Of a stretch of DNA of 64,000 nt, positions 17,434 to 26,397 are shown in pieces. A model generated the notes under the pieces. That model was not told where the DNA came from and made no database searches. It saw only the letters and a list, made by a program, of their open reading frames with translations. The first letter of the stretch is position 1, and each line of letters opens with the position of its first letter. The stretch comes from an uncultured Pelagibacteraceae bacterium (GTDB lineage: Bacteria; Pseudomonadota; Alphaproteobacteria; Pelagibacterales; Pelagibacteraceae): the NCBI GenBank assembly GCA_902571375.1, contig CACGBP010000001.1:112501-176500 (forward strand). Direction: 5' to 3'. Position numbers and translations under genes: made by a program.

Positions 17434-18526
17434 TATATTCTTTTTTATTTCAAGATTTACTTTTGGTGGAGCTGGTAATGCTATATTTACTTTTTTGAAT
17501 AATTTAGATCGTAAAAAATATAAATTACACATATTTTTCTTGGGAAACTCAGAATATGAAAAAATTTTACCAAAATATGTAAAGTATTATAAATTAAAGA
17601 TTAATTATAGAGTTTTTAAAACTTTTTTTTGTTTTTTTGAGATAAGAAAAATTTTGAATAAACAATCAAAAGAATTCCAAAAAAATATTTTTATTTCAAA
17701 TATTCATTACTCAAATGTTTTATCAATAATATTTTTAAAAAAAATTAAAAATTTAAAGTTAATTTTATTTGAAAGGACCTCGGTCAAGGAACTAGATATA
17801 TTTGAAAATGTATTTTCTTTCATTAAAAACAAGATAGTTAAATTCTTAATAGGTTTCACATATTCCAAAGCTGATGCTGTTTTGACTAATTCAAAAACTT
17901 CATCATTAGAATTAAGTAAATTTAATATTAAGTCAAAAGTAGTATATTCTGGGCCAATTCAAAGATTGCGTAAATTCAATAAAAAGAGAAAAAAATTATT
18001 ATTTTTTAATTTTATTGCCGTCGGTAGATTGTCTGCGCAAAAAGATTATTTAACTCTTTTAAAAGCAATTAATTTATTAGATTGCAAAAATTTTAGATTA
18101 AGTATTTTTGGTAGTGGTGAACTGAGAAAAAAAATAGAAAAATTTATAAAAAATAATAAATTAAATAAGTACGTTAAATTAAAAGGTCATGAAAAAGATA
18201 AAAAAAAGATTTATAAAAAAGCAGACTTGTTAATTCACACTGCAATATTTGAAGGAATGCCAAATGCAATAGTTGAAGCTATGAATTTTAGAGTTCCCGT
18301 AATTGCAGCTGATAGTCCCGGAGGAACAAGAGAATTATTAGAATCTGGTAAATATGGACAACTCTTTGAACCACAAAATCATATAGAGTTATCAAAAAAG
18401 ATTGAAGACTTTATTTTGAATCCTGAAAAATTAAATAAAAAAATTATGAATTCCAAATGGATTTTAAAAAAATTTACACATAAAAGTTCAACTAAAAGTT
18501 TAGAAAAAATACTTAACAGTATATAA
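17423..18526 (+). CDS. Glycosyltransferase family 4
   Basis: 367 residues. An N-terminal FGGAGN loop (14-19) contacts the acceptor side. The donor side has AVGRLSAQKDY (199-209), IFGSGELR, E277/E285 in FEGMPNAIVEAM, and DSPGGTRELLESGKYGQLF. These are textbook GT4 signatures with all key residues present. It overlaps the preceding GT4 by 11 nt and is followed 22 nt later by an FkbM methyltransferase gene. Confidence 0.88.
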   Translation: MKINIFFFISRFTFGGAGNAIFTFLNNLDRKKYKLHIFFLGNSEYEKILPKYVKYYKLKINYRVFKTFFCFFEIRKILNKQSKEFQKNIFISNIHYSNVLSIIFLKKIKNLKLILFERTSVKELDIFENVFSFIKNKIVKFLIGFTYSKADAVLTNSKTSSLELSKFNIKSKVVYSGPIQRLRKFNKKRKKLLFFNFIAVGRLSAQKDYLTLLKAINLLDCKNFRLSIFGSGELRKKIEKFIKNNKLNKYVKLKGHEKDKKKIYKKADLLIHTAIFEGMPNAIVEAMNFRVPVIAADSPGGTRELLESGKYGQLFEPQNHIELSKKIEDFILNPEKLNKKIMNSKWILKKFTHKSSTKSLEKILNSI

Positions 18527-18548
18527 GATATTTGATTAAATAAATTTA

Positions 18549-19331
18549 ATGAATTATTTAGTAAAAATTTTTTCGAAAAAAAAATTTGATTTTTTGAGAA
18601 AACTACTACTTCACCTTTGTTTAAAAATTTCTGGGTATAAAAATTTTGGCAATTTTTTTGAAACAGGAGAAAACTTTGTATTTGAATTAATTAAAATTCA
18701 TAAAGTTAAAAATTGTCTAGACATCGGAGCTCATACTGGAGCTTTTTCTAAAAAAATACTAGCTATAAAAAATACAAAAGTAATTGCTTTCGAGCCAATG
18801 AAACACTCATACCTAAAATTGAAAAAAATAGAAGTTGAAAATAGAGAAAATTTTAAATGTTTTAATATTGCTTTATCAAATCAAAAAAAAATTTCAGAAA
18901 TATATTTTACTAATTCTCAATCTCAATTAGCTTCAGTAAATTTCAATTTAAACAATATAAATTTTTTAAGAAAAAAAAAATTACAAAAACAAAAAATTAA
19001 AACTGAAACTTTAGATAGTTTTGAGGCCAAACATAAGAATTTATTTTTGAAAAAAATTGATTATATCAAAATTGACACTGAGGGGCATGATTATAAAGTT
19101 TTACTTGGAGCTAAAAAATTTTTAAAAAAACATAAACCAAAATTTATACAATTTGAGATGAATTATCATTATTTATTTTCAGGAGAAAATTTATATCAAT
19201 TTACAGTCTTATTGAAAAATTATAATTTATTTCAAATCATGCCATATAACAATGGATTGCTTAAAATAGATGCATCTCGCCCAGAAAACAACATATTTCA
19301 TTTGTCAAACTTCATTTTTATTAAAAAATGA
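18549..19331 (+). CDS. FkbM-family SAM-dependent methyltransferase
   Basis: 260 residues. SAM motif I is CLDIGAHTGAFS (56-67), the acidic loop AFEPMKHSY (80-88), and the family hallmark IKIDTEGHDYKVLLGA (173-188). FkbM proteins methylate hydroxyls on sugars and polyketides. The gene follows two GT4 genes and overlaps murC by 4 nt (ATGA), so the surface-glycan run passes into murC with no break. Methylation of a terminal sugar is the likely role. Confidence 0.85.
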   Translation: MNYLVKIFSKKKFDFLRKLLLHLCLKISGYKNFGNFFETGENFVFELIKIHKVKNCLDIGAHTGAFSKKILAIKNTKVIAFEPMKHSYLKLKKIEVENRENFKCFNIALSNQKKISEIYFTNSQSQLASVNFNLNNINFLRKKKLQKQKIKTETLDSFEAKHKNLFLKKIDYIKIDTEGHDYKVLLGAKKFLKKHKPKFIQFEMNYHYLFSGENLYQFTVLLKNYNLFQIMPYNNGLLKIDASRPENNIFHLSNFIFIKK

Positions 19332-20722
19332 AAATAGAATTAGCTAAAGAAGAAACAATACATTTCATAGGAATTGGTGGCATAGGCATGAGTGGCCTTT
19401 CTTTAATTATGAAAGGCAAAGGTTTTAAAATCCAAGGAAGTGATATTGTAATTAATAAAAATATTGAGAGATTAAAAAAAGAAAAAATAAAAATTTTTAT
19501 TGGTCAAAAAAAGCAAAATTTAAGAGATGCAACTATTGTTGTCATTTCATCAGCAATTAAAAATAATAACCCTGAATTAATTGAGGCAAAAAAAAAGAAA
19601 ATTCCAATAATATCTAGAGGTAAAATGCTTGCTCATATTGTTTCATTGATGAAAAATATTGTTGTTACTGGTTCACATGGCAAAACTACTACCACATCTT
19701 TAATTGCATCGATATTTCAAAAAACTAACTTAGACCCTACAATTATAAATGGTGGAGTTATTAACTCTCTTAAAAGTACAGTAAAATTGGGACGTAGTGA
19801 TTGGTCAATTTTAGAGGCAGATGAATCAGATGGAAGTTTTATTCATGTGCCTTCAACATACTCCATAATTACAAATATTGATCGTGAGCACATGGATTTC
19901 TACCAATCTATGGATCAATTAAAACAATACTTTGTTAACTTCATTAATAAAGTTCCATCATTTGGAAAAGTATTCATTTGTTTAGATGATAGAATTAACT
20001 ACAACTTAATAAAAAAAATCAAAAATCATAATTTTTATACCTATGGTTTAAATGATAAATCTAATTTTTGTATTAGGAATTTAAAACAGGAAAAAACTTT
20101 TACTCAATTTGATTTATCAATAAAGTTAACTAATAAAAAAAAATTTTTAGTAAAAAAAATAAAAATACCTTTGTTGGGTGTTCATAATGTTAGAAACTCT
20201 GTTGCAGCTATAGGAGTAGCGCTTACAGTAGGTATTTCAATTAAAGTTATTAAAAAAGGACTATCAAGTTTTAAAGGCGTACAAAGAAGATTTAATAAGA
20301 TTTTTACCCACAACCAGATTGATTATTATGATGATTACGCTCATCATCCTACAGAGATAAAATTTGTTTTGGATGGTTTAAAGAAAGTTTATAAGGATTA
20401 TGAAAAAATTTGTATTTTTCAACCACACAGAATCTCTAGATTAAAGGATCTTAGAAAGGAATTTTCTTATTCGTTTTCAGATGCAGATACAGTCATTTTA
20501 TGTCCAATTTTTACCGCAGGTGAAAAAATGAATTTGGGATTCAGTTATAATTCATTTGCTAGAGAAATTATCAAAAACTCAAAGGTAAAAGTTTTTTTAG
20601 TAAATGATAATATTGAATTAGCAAAATTTTTAAAATATCTAAGCGGAAAAAAAATAGTTGTTGGAATGGGTGCAGGCACCATTTCCAATTGGATGAGACA
20701 ACTACCAAAATTAATGAAATGA
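19328..20722 (+). CDS. murC: UDP-N-acetylmuramate-L-alanine ligase
   Basis: 464 residues, full length. HFIGIGGIGMSGLSL (12-26) is the UDP-binding loop, TGSHGKTTTTSL (114-125) the ATP P-loop, and YDDYAHHPTEI the C-terminal domain motif of Mur ligases. LEADESDGSF carries the metal-binding acidic pair. The enzyme adds L-alanine to UDP-MurNAc in the cytoplasm, the first step of the stem peptide. It overlaps the FkbM gene by 4 nt and murB by 4 nt. Its place inside a surface-glycan island is unusual; a second copy elsewhere in the genome cannot be ruled out. Confidence 0.93.
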   Translation: MKIELAKEETIHFIGIGGIGMSGLSLIMKGKGFKIQGSDIVINKNIERLKKEKIKIFIGQKKQNLRDATIVVISSAIKNNNPELIEAKKKKIPIISRGKMLAHIVSLMKNIVVTGSHGKTTTTSLIASIFQKTNLDPTIINGGVINSLKSTVKLGRSDWSILEADESDGSFIHVPSTYSIITNIDREHMDFYQSMDQLKQYFVNFINKVPSFGKVFICLDDRINYNLIKKIKNHNFYTYGLNDKSNFCIRNLKQEKTFTQFDLSIKLTNKKKFLVKKIKIPLLGVHNVRNSVAAIGVALTVGISIKVIKKGLSSFKGVQRRFNKIFTHNQIDYYDDYAHHPTEIKFVLDGLKKVYKDYEKICIFQPHRISRLKDLRKEFSYSFSDADTVILCPIFTAGEKMNLGFSYNSFAREIIKNSKVKVFLVNDNIELAKFLKYLSGKKIVVGMGAGTISNWMRQLPKLMK

Positions 20723-21627
20723 AAACAGAATATTTGAAAAATTTATTTGATACATTTGGTGAGAATATAAAATTTGATTATAATTTAAAAAAAAGAACAT
20801 GGTTTAATATTGGAGGGAAAACAAAAATTTTTTATAAGGCAGAAAGTTTAAAAAATTTAGTAAATTTCTTAAAAAAAATTAATGATAAAGAAAAAATATT
20901 TATTTTAGGTGCTGGTTCTAACACTTTAATCTCAGATGAATTATTTGATGGTGTTGTTGTAAAATTAGGAAAATCTTTTAATAACATATCTCTTCTAGGT
21001 GAAGATCTTATAATTGCAGGTAGTGCTGTTTCAGATAAAACTTTGTCAGATTTTGCAATTAATAATAGTTTAAGTGGTTTTGAATTTTTATCAGGTATAC
21101 CAGGTACTGTTGGAGGTGGTATTAAAATGAATGCAGGATGTTTTGGAAGTGAGTTTAAAGATATATTAATTTCTGTTCAAGCTGTAGATAAAAAAGGGAA
21201 TATTATAACAATTCCAAAAAAAGATATTAATTTCGAATATAGAAACAACAATCTTTCTAATGACTTAATTTTTTTAAGTGCTTCTTTTAAAGGAGTTAAA
21301 GCTGACTTAAACGATATCAAAAATAAGACTATAAGACTAAGAAATGAAAAAGAAAGAAATCAACCCAATAGGATAAAAACAAGTGGTAGTACTTTTAAAA
21401 ATCCGATCTCACAAACAAATAAAAAAGTTTGGGAATTAATTAAGCAGTCTGTACCTTTAGACAAGAGTTTTGGAGATGCGTGTATTTCAGAAAAACACTG
21501 TAATTTTTTTGTTAATAAAGGAAATGCAACATTTAAAGATATGAAAGACTTGATTAATTTTGTGACTGATAATGTTTACAAAAAAACTGGTATAAAGTTA
21601 GAAAAAGAAATTAAAATTTTAGAATAA
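20719..21627 (+). CDS. murB: UDP-N-acetylenolpyruvoylglucosamine reductase
   Basis: 302 residues from the ATG at 20719, chosen because it forms an ATGA overlap with the murC stop; an in-frame TTG 30 nt upstream is less likely. FAD-binding LGAGSNTLISDE (63-74) and SGIPGTVGGGIKMNAGCFG (125-143) are clear. The catalytic region has EYR with R175 and SGSTFKNP (222-229) with S224 as proton donor. Near the C-terminus, IKLEKEIKIL supplies the conserved glutamate. MurB reduces UDP-GlcNAc-enolpyruvate to UDP-MurNAc with NADPH. Confidence 0.93.
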   Translation: MKTEYLKNLFDTFGENIKFDYNLKKRTWFNIGGKTKIFYKAESLKNLVNFLKKINDKEKIFILGAGSNTLISDELFDGVVVKLGKSFNNISLLGEDLIIAGSAVSDKTLSDFAINNSLSGFEFLSGIPGTVGGGIKMNAGCFGSEFKDILISVQAVDKKGNIITIPKKDINFEYRNNNLSNDLIFLSASFKGVKADLNDIKNKTIRLRNEKERNQPNRIKTSGSTFKNPISQTNKKVWELIKQSVPLDKSFGDACISEKHCNFFVNKGNATFKDMKDLINFVTDNVYKKTGIKLEKEIKILE

Positions 21628-21628
21628 T

Positions 21629-22693
21629 TTGAATAAAAAAATCTTAATTGCAACTGGTGGATCAGGTGGACATATAATGCCAGCACTTGTTTTTTATAAT
21701 ATATTTAATAAAAAATTTAAATCTTTTATCTCATCAGATTCTAGAGGTTTGAATTATTTGAATACAAAAAAATATAATCCTAAAGTTTTCAAAACTCCTC
21801 AAATTTCTAATAGTTACCTTTTATTTCCTTTTAAAATAATTTTCATTCTATATCTTATAATTCAATCTATAATTTTTTTAAAAAAAAACAAAATTGATAT
21901 TGTTTTTTCAACTGGTGGATATGCTCCGACCCCATTATGTGTTGCAAGTTTAATTTTGAAAAAAAAGTTATATATTTACGAACCTAATCATGTCATTGGA
22001 AAATCAAATAAATTTTTTTTACCTTATTGTAACAAAATTTTTTGTCATTCATACAAAATTAAATTATTTCCTAAAAAATTTAAAAATAAAATAGTTTTAA
22101 TAGCGCCAATAGTTAGAGATATTTTTAAAAAAAAAAGAATTAATCCTATTAAAGGATTAAATTTAATGATTATTGGTGGAAGTCAAGGTGCAAGAATTTT
22201 TAATAAAAATTTTCATCAAATTATTTTTGAATTATCTAAGAAATTAAACTTGAAAATTATTCATCAGACAGATGTAAAAAACATTAAATTTTTGAAAAGT
22301 TTTTATAATAAATGTAATATAAAAAATAAAGTTTTCAGTTATGATAATAATTTTTTTGAATTAATTAAAAGATGTAATTTTTGTATTACAAGAGGAGGCT
22401 CCTCAACATTAGCTGAATTATTTGTATTAAGAATACCTTTTTTAGTAATTCCTTTAAAAAATTCAAAAGATAATCATCAGTTAGAAAATGCAAAATTTTA
22501 TAAAGATAAAAATTGCTGCTGGATTTTAGATGAAAGTAATCTTGATAAAAAAAAACTTTATCATGAATTGAGCAATATTCTTTTGAATAAAAAAAAATTT
22601 ACTAGTAAAAAAAAATCATTAAATAACCTGAATCACAATATAGATTGGAACAAACAAAAAAAACTTATTTTAAAGGAATTAAATGAAAATTAA
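21629..22693 (+). CDS. murG: UDP-GlcNAc:MurNAc-pentapeptide-undecaprenol GlcNAc transferase
   Basis: 354 residues with a TTG start 1 nt after the murB stop. GGSGGHIMPAL (10-20) is the glycine loop with H15, IIGGSQGARIFN is the second G-loop, and ITRGGSSTLAEL followed by PLKNSKDNHQLENA forms the UDP-GlcNAc pocket. MurG makes lipid II on the inner face of the membrane. Its 3' end overlaps a GT2 gene by 11 nt, tying it to glycan genes and not to ftsW or murD as in a usual dcw cluster. Confidence 0.9.
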   Translation: MNKKILIATGGSGGHIMPALVFYNIFNKKFKSFISSDSRGLNYLNTKKYNPKVFKTPQISNSYLLFPFKIIFILYLIIQSIIFLKKNKIDIVFSTGGYAPTPLCVASLILKKKLYIYEPNHVIGKSNKFFLPYCNKIFCHSYKIKLFPKKFKNKIVLIAPIVRDIFKKKRINPIKGLNLMIIGGSQGARIFNKNFHQIIFELSKKLNLKIIHQTDVKNIKFLKSFYNKCNIKNKVFSYDNNFFELIKRCNFCITRGGSSTLAELFVLRIPFLVIPLKNSKDNHQLENAKFYKDKNCCWILDESNLDKKKLYHELSNILLNKKKFTSKKKSLNNLNHNIDWNKQKKLILKELNEN

Positions 22694-23426
22694 AATTAGT
22701 GTTATAATCCCATTTTATGATAATTTTAAACTTTTAAAAAAAGCAATATATTCTGTAAAAAGTCAATCTTTTAAAAATTATGAATTGATTATCATTTATG
22801 ACAATCCTGATGATAAGGAAAATATAAAATTACTTAAAGAATTTGTAAAAAAAAAAAAAATTAAGGTTTTAATTAATAATAAAAATCTTGGTGCCGGCTT
22901 ATCAAGAAATAAAGGTATTAGGAAAGCAAAAGGTGAATTTATCGCCTTCTTGGATAGTGATGACATATGGAAAAAAAATAAGCTTCGAATTCAATACGAC
23001 TACATGAAAAAAAATAATTTACTTATATCACATACCTCTTATGATCTTTTCGATGAGAATAATAAATTTTTACAAAAACGTTTAGCAAGAAAATTAAATT
23101 ATTTTGATTTATTAAATTCATGCGATATAGGCCTTTCCACTGTAATGGTAAAAAAAAAATTAATTTTAAAACATAAATTATTTCCAAGTCTTAAAACAAA
23201 AGAAGATTATGTATTGTGGCTTAAAATTTCAAAAAGTGGAATTCTATTTTATGGAATAAAAAAAGTTTTAACTAATTGGACTGATAGAAAAAATTCTTTA
23301 TCAAAATCCTCTTTCCAAAAAATCAAAGATGCATTTAAAGTATACTATAAATATGAAAAATTTAATTTTTTAGACTCTATATTTAAAGTAATAATTTTAT
23401 CAATTAATTTTTTAAGAAAAAAGTAA
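22683..23426 (+). CDS. Glycosyltransferase family 2 containing an A14 tract
   Basis: 247 residues, GT-A fold. SVIIPFYDNFKLLKKAI starts the fold, LIIIYDNPDD (35-44) gives the first acidic cluster, and FIAFLDSDDIW (86-96) contains the DxD. LKTKEDYVLWLKI is the typical ED motif of the catalytic base. It overlaps murG by 11 nt and the WecA-like gene by 1 nt. A run of 14 adenines encodes KKKK at 56-59 and could cause slippage. The sugar is unknown. Confidence 0.83.
   Translation: MKIKISVIIPFYDNFKLLKKAIYSVKSQSFKNYELIIIYDNPDDKENIKLLKEFVKKKKIKVLINNKNLGAGLSRNKGIRKAKGEFIAFLDSDDIWKKNKLRIQYDYMKKNNLLISHTSYDLFDENNKFLQKRLARKLNYFDLLNSCDIGLSTVMVKKKLILKHKLFPSLKTKEDYVLWLKISKSGILFYGIKKVLTNWTDRKNSLSKSSFQKIKDAFKVYYKYEKFNFLDSIFKVIILSINFLRKK
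22847..22860 (+). repeat. A14 homopolymer inside a GT2 gene
   Basis: Fourteen consecutive adenines run from the last base of a GTA codon through four AAA codons into ATT. Loss or gain of one A would truncate the glycosyltransferase early. It is the longest A run I noticed in the surface genes, though pgk has one almost as long. Confidence 0.9.
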
Positions 23427-24433
23427 TGCAATATTTAATTTCATATTCATATTTATTGATAATTTTTTTAATCTGTAGATATATTTTTAAAAATTTAAAA
23501 AGCAAATTTTATAAAAAACACCAAAAATTTGCTGGTAGACAATCAATTCCTCTTATTGGGGGGATAATTTTTTTTATTTATATCAGCTTAAATTTTGAAT
23601 ATTTCAATGAATATATTTTGTTCTTTTCATTACTAATTCTTTGTTTGGGAATTTCATCTGATTGTGATTTCATAAATTCACCTAAAATTAGATTGATTTT
23701 ACAATCATCACTAATTATTATTTTTGTTGATATTCTTAATTTAAATATTCTTGATTTAAGAAATGATTTTTTAAATAATTTAATATCTAATTATTATTTT
23801 AATGTATTTTTTATAACATTTTGCTTATTAGTTTTAATAAATGGTTCTAATTTTATTGATGGTCTTGATGGGTTAAATTTAGGATATTTTTTGTCTATTG
23901 TGATTATAATATTAATACTTAGTCAATCTTCAAAAATAATTATTAACAAAAATCAAATAATGATTTTATTTTATGCTATGTCTTTTTTATTTATATTAAA
24001 TTTATTAAATCTTTTATACTTGGGTGACTCAGGATCTTATTTGATTGGTTATCTATTTGGCTATTTCTTAATAGAGATAAATAGTTCAAATCCACTTATA
24101 TCTCCATATTTTATAGCTTTATTACTTTGGTATCCTGCATTTGAAAATTTATTTTCCATTATAAGAAAAAAAATTATAAAATTAGATCCTTTAGATGCAG
24201 ACAATTTACATTTTCATCAATTATTATTTTATTTTTTAAAAAGAAAAAAAAATAATTTCATAAAAAATTTTTCTAATCCAATCTCATCTGTAATTATAAA
24301 CCTCTATAATTTTTCAATTTTTTTTATAGGTTTATCGTATTTTTCACACACAAAATCTTTGTTATTTTTAATTTTATTTAATGTAACTATTTATTTATTT
24401 TTTTATTTTTTACTAAAAAAAAAATTATATTGA
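23426..24433 (+). CDS. WecA/MraY-like polyprenyl-phosphate sugar-1-phosphate transferase
   Basis: 335 residues with about ten membrane helices. QKFAGRQSIPLIGGI (33-47) matches the early cytoplasmic loop of the family. GISSDCDF (75-82) stands where the DD motif is usual. NGSNFIDGLDGLN (139-151) and YLGDSGSY (198-205) hold the catalytic aspartates, and DADNLHFHQL (257-266) gives the HxH motif. Such enzymes start lipid-linked glycans by moving a sugar-phosphate to undecaprenyl phosphate. Its stop overlaps the convergent ligase gene by 9 nt. Confidence 0.85.
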   Translation: MQYLISYSYLLIIFLICRYIFKNLKSKFYKKHQKFAGRQSIPLIGGIIFFIYISLNFEYFNEYILFFSLLILCLGISSDCDFINSPKIRLILQSSLIIIFVDILNLNILDLRNDFLNNLISNYYFNVFFITFCLLVLINGSNFIDGLDGLNLGYFLSIVIIILILSQSSKIIINKNQIMILFYAMSFLFILNLLNLLYLGDSGSYLIGYLFGYFLIEINSSNPLISPYFIALLLWYPAFENLFSIIRKKIIKLDPLDADNLHFHQLLFYFLKRKKNNFIKNFSNPISSVIINLYNFSIFFIGLSYFSHTKSLLFLILFNVTIYLFFYFLLKKKLY

Positions 24434-25669
24434 TTTATTGTTTTTTGCTAAAATTGCAAAATTAAGCCAAAATAAAGTAGCTCCGTAGGTTGTAAAAAAA
24501 CTTCCACTTGGAATAAAAGGAATTAAAGTAACAAAAACAAATAAAATACCAGAAAATTTATAAAAATCATTTTTTTTAAAAAAAGATCTTATTGAAAAAA
24601 ATAGACTTTGAAAAATAACATAAAAAAAACAAAAATATCCAAATAGACCTAATTCCGCTAAAAATTCAAAATGTATCTGATGTGGGTGAACAGATGCATT
24701 TTTAGCATAAACATTCTTTGAAGACTCTGGTGCATAATTTCTTATTCCAACACCAAAAAATTTATTTCTGTTAAAAACTTCTAATGCAGCTTTATAGTGA
24801 TCTCCATAAGGCGGTATAAATAAAGTTTCAATAGGATTTTTGATCAATGGATTTAAAAAGGTAATCCAAAATCGTTGTTTGAATCTTTCATTATTTAGTA
24901 CCAAACTGGTAAAAATTATCCCGCAAATTAATAAGATTGAAATAGTAGCTTTTAAATTTTTTTTTAAAAATAATATGAATATTACAAAAATAAATAAAAC
25001 TCTAACGAAATTCGCCCTCTCTCCAATTAAAAAAGAAGTAATCAGAAAAATAGCTGCCAAACAAAAAAAGATAAATTCTTTTAAAAATTTTTTATCATTG
25101 ATATTTTTATAATTATTTAGAAAATTATTTATTGTGATTAACACAATTAAGATAAATGCAGAATAAAAGTGACCAATTTTCATTTCATCTTTAAAAAAGC
25201 CTACAAGTCTTCCAGTCAATTCCGCTTTAAAACCAAAAATATTTTGTCCTAATATATATTCAATAATTAGATCAAATGAAACAAACAAAAAAATTATAGT
25301 CCAAATTTTAAAAACTTTATTAGAGTAATAATTTTCTTTTATTTCAAAAATATATTTAATTGCAAAAACAAAAAATATAAATCTTAAAAAACCAACTGAT
25401 CTTAAAATAGAATTAGAGGGATCAACACTAAAAAAAAATAAGTTAATCATAAAAGTAGCCCAAAGAAAAATTAAAAGATAAAAAAAGATATTATTTAAGA
25501 ACTTTAATTTTTTTGTTCTGTAAATTTCAATTAAAAATAAAAGATCTATAATTATTATAGTTATGTTTAACAAACCAGATCCTAAAAAAATGATGATCGG
25601 TAGTATTGAAATAATAAAAAAGGATAATGTTTCTAATATGTTATTCTTATAATATTCGATTTTATACAT
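24425..25669 (-). CDS. O-antigen ligase/polymerase-like membrane protein (Wzy/WaaL)
   Basis: 414 residues with roughly eleven membrane helices. A large periplasmic loop near the C-terminal third contains FGVGIRNY and then HPHQIHFEFLAELG, the conserved region of the O-antigen ligase (Wzy_C) superfamily, where the His and Arg residues are catalytic. It would polymerise or ligate lipid-linked glycan on the outer face of the inner membrane. It overlaps the upstream GT2 gene by 8 nt on the minus strand. Ligase versus polymerase cannot be separated by sequence alone. Confidence 0.78.
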   Translation of the reverse strand: MYKIEYYKNNILETLSFFIISILPIIIFLGSGLLNITIIIIDLLFLIEIYRTKKLKFLNNIFFYLLIFLWATFMINLFFFSVDPSNSILRSVGFLRFIFFVFAIKYIFEIKENYYSNKVFKIWTIIFLFVSFDLIIEYILGQNIFGFKAELTGRLVGFFKDEMKIGHFYSAFILIVLITINNFLNNYKNINDKKFLKEFIFFCLAAIFLITSFLIGERANFVRVLFIFVIFILFLKKNLKATISILLICGIIFTSLVLNNERFKQRFWITFLNPLIKNPIETLFIPPYGDHYKAALEVFNRNKFFGVGIRNYAPESSKNVYAKNASVHPHQIHFEFLAELGLFGYFCFFYVIFQSLFFSIRSFFKKNDFYKFSGILFVFVTLIPFIPSGSFFTTYGATLFWLNFAILAKNNKSI

Positions 25670-26336
25670 TTTTAAAAAACAATTTCACCATACTATATAA
25701 AATCTTTAAACCATCTCTAAATTCGTTTACTTTTTTTTCACCTGCTATTCGTTTAAACTCAACAGAACTCGATGATTTTATTAACATTTTATTTCTAACT
25801 GCTTTTATTGGTAATTCGACACAAAAAGCAAAATTTTTTGATTTCAATTTTAGTTTTTTAGCTTTTTGGGCTTTACCCAAGACAAAAGTATAAAGGATAT
25901 CAGTTATAGGTAATTTAAAAAAAATTTGTCCAATTTTAGTGAAAAAAAAATTTCCAATATAAGTTAAAGCTGTATCATCATGGCTATAAGCATTTTTTTG
26001 ATATCTTGATCCAAATATAAAATCTAATTTTTTAGAATTTAAAATCCTTTTCATTTTAGTGATTTCAGAAATTTTAAAAGAACCATCTGCGTTAAATATG
26101 CAGAAAAATTCTGTTTTACAATTATTAATTCCTTTAATTAGTGCATCCCCATAACCTAGATTGTTTTGAAATACAATTTTCACTTTAAATGGCTTTATTG
26201 AATTAATAGTTTTTAAATCAGATTTATGTAAAACGACCATAATTTTGAAATCATACTTTTTAAGCTTTTTAAGAACCAATGGAAGCGACTCAGACTCGTC
26301 TTTTGCAGGAATTATCAAAGTTATATTTTTCATCAT
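25662..26336 (-). CDS. Glycosyltransferase family 2 (polyprenyl-phosphate type)
   Basis: 224 residues. ITLIIPAKDESESLPLVL is the start of DPM1-like GT2 enzymes, NLGYGDALIKGI is the K/R-G loop, and FCIFNADGSF contains a D-G-S in place of the usual DADxQ. FIFGSRYQ is a further family motif. Such proteins often make polyprenyl-phosphate-linked sugars used by periplasmic transferases; the large membrane protein on the other strand could be a user. Divergent from that gene, with 61 nt between. Confidence 0.75.
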   Translation of the reverse strand: MMKNITLIIPAKDESESLPLVLKKLKKYDFKIMVVLHKSDLKTINSIKPFKVKIVFQNNLGYGDALIKGINNCKTEFFCIFNADGSFKISEITKMKRILNSKKLDFIFGSRYQKNAYSHDDTALTYIGNFFFTKIGQIFFKLPITDILYTFVLGKAQKAKKLKLKSKNFAFCVELPIKAVRNKMLIKSSSSVEFKRIAGEKKVNEFRDGLKILYSMVKLFFKNV

Positions 26337-26397
26337 TTAAATAAAAATTTTGTTTAAATATACTCACTATTAATTTAATTATAGTTATTAATTAATA

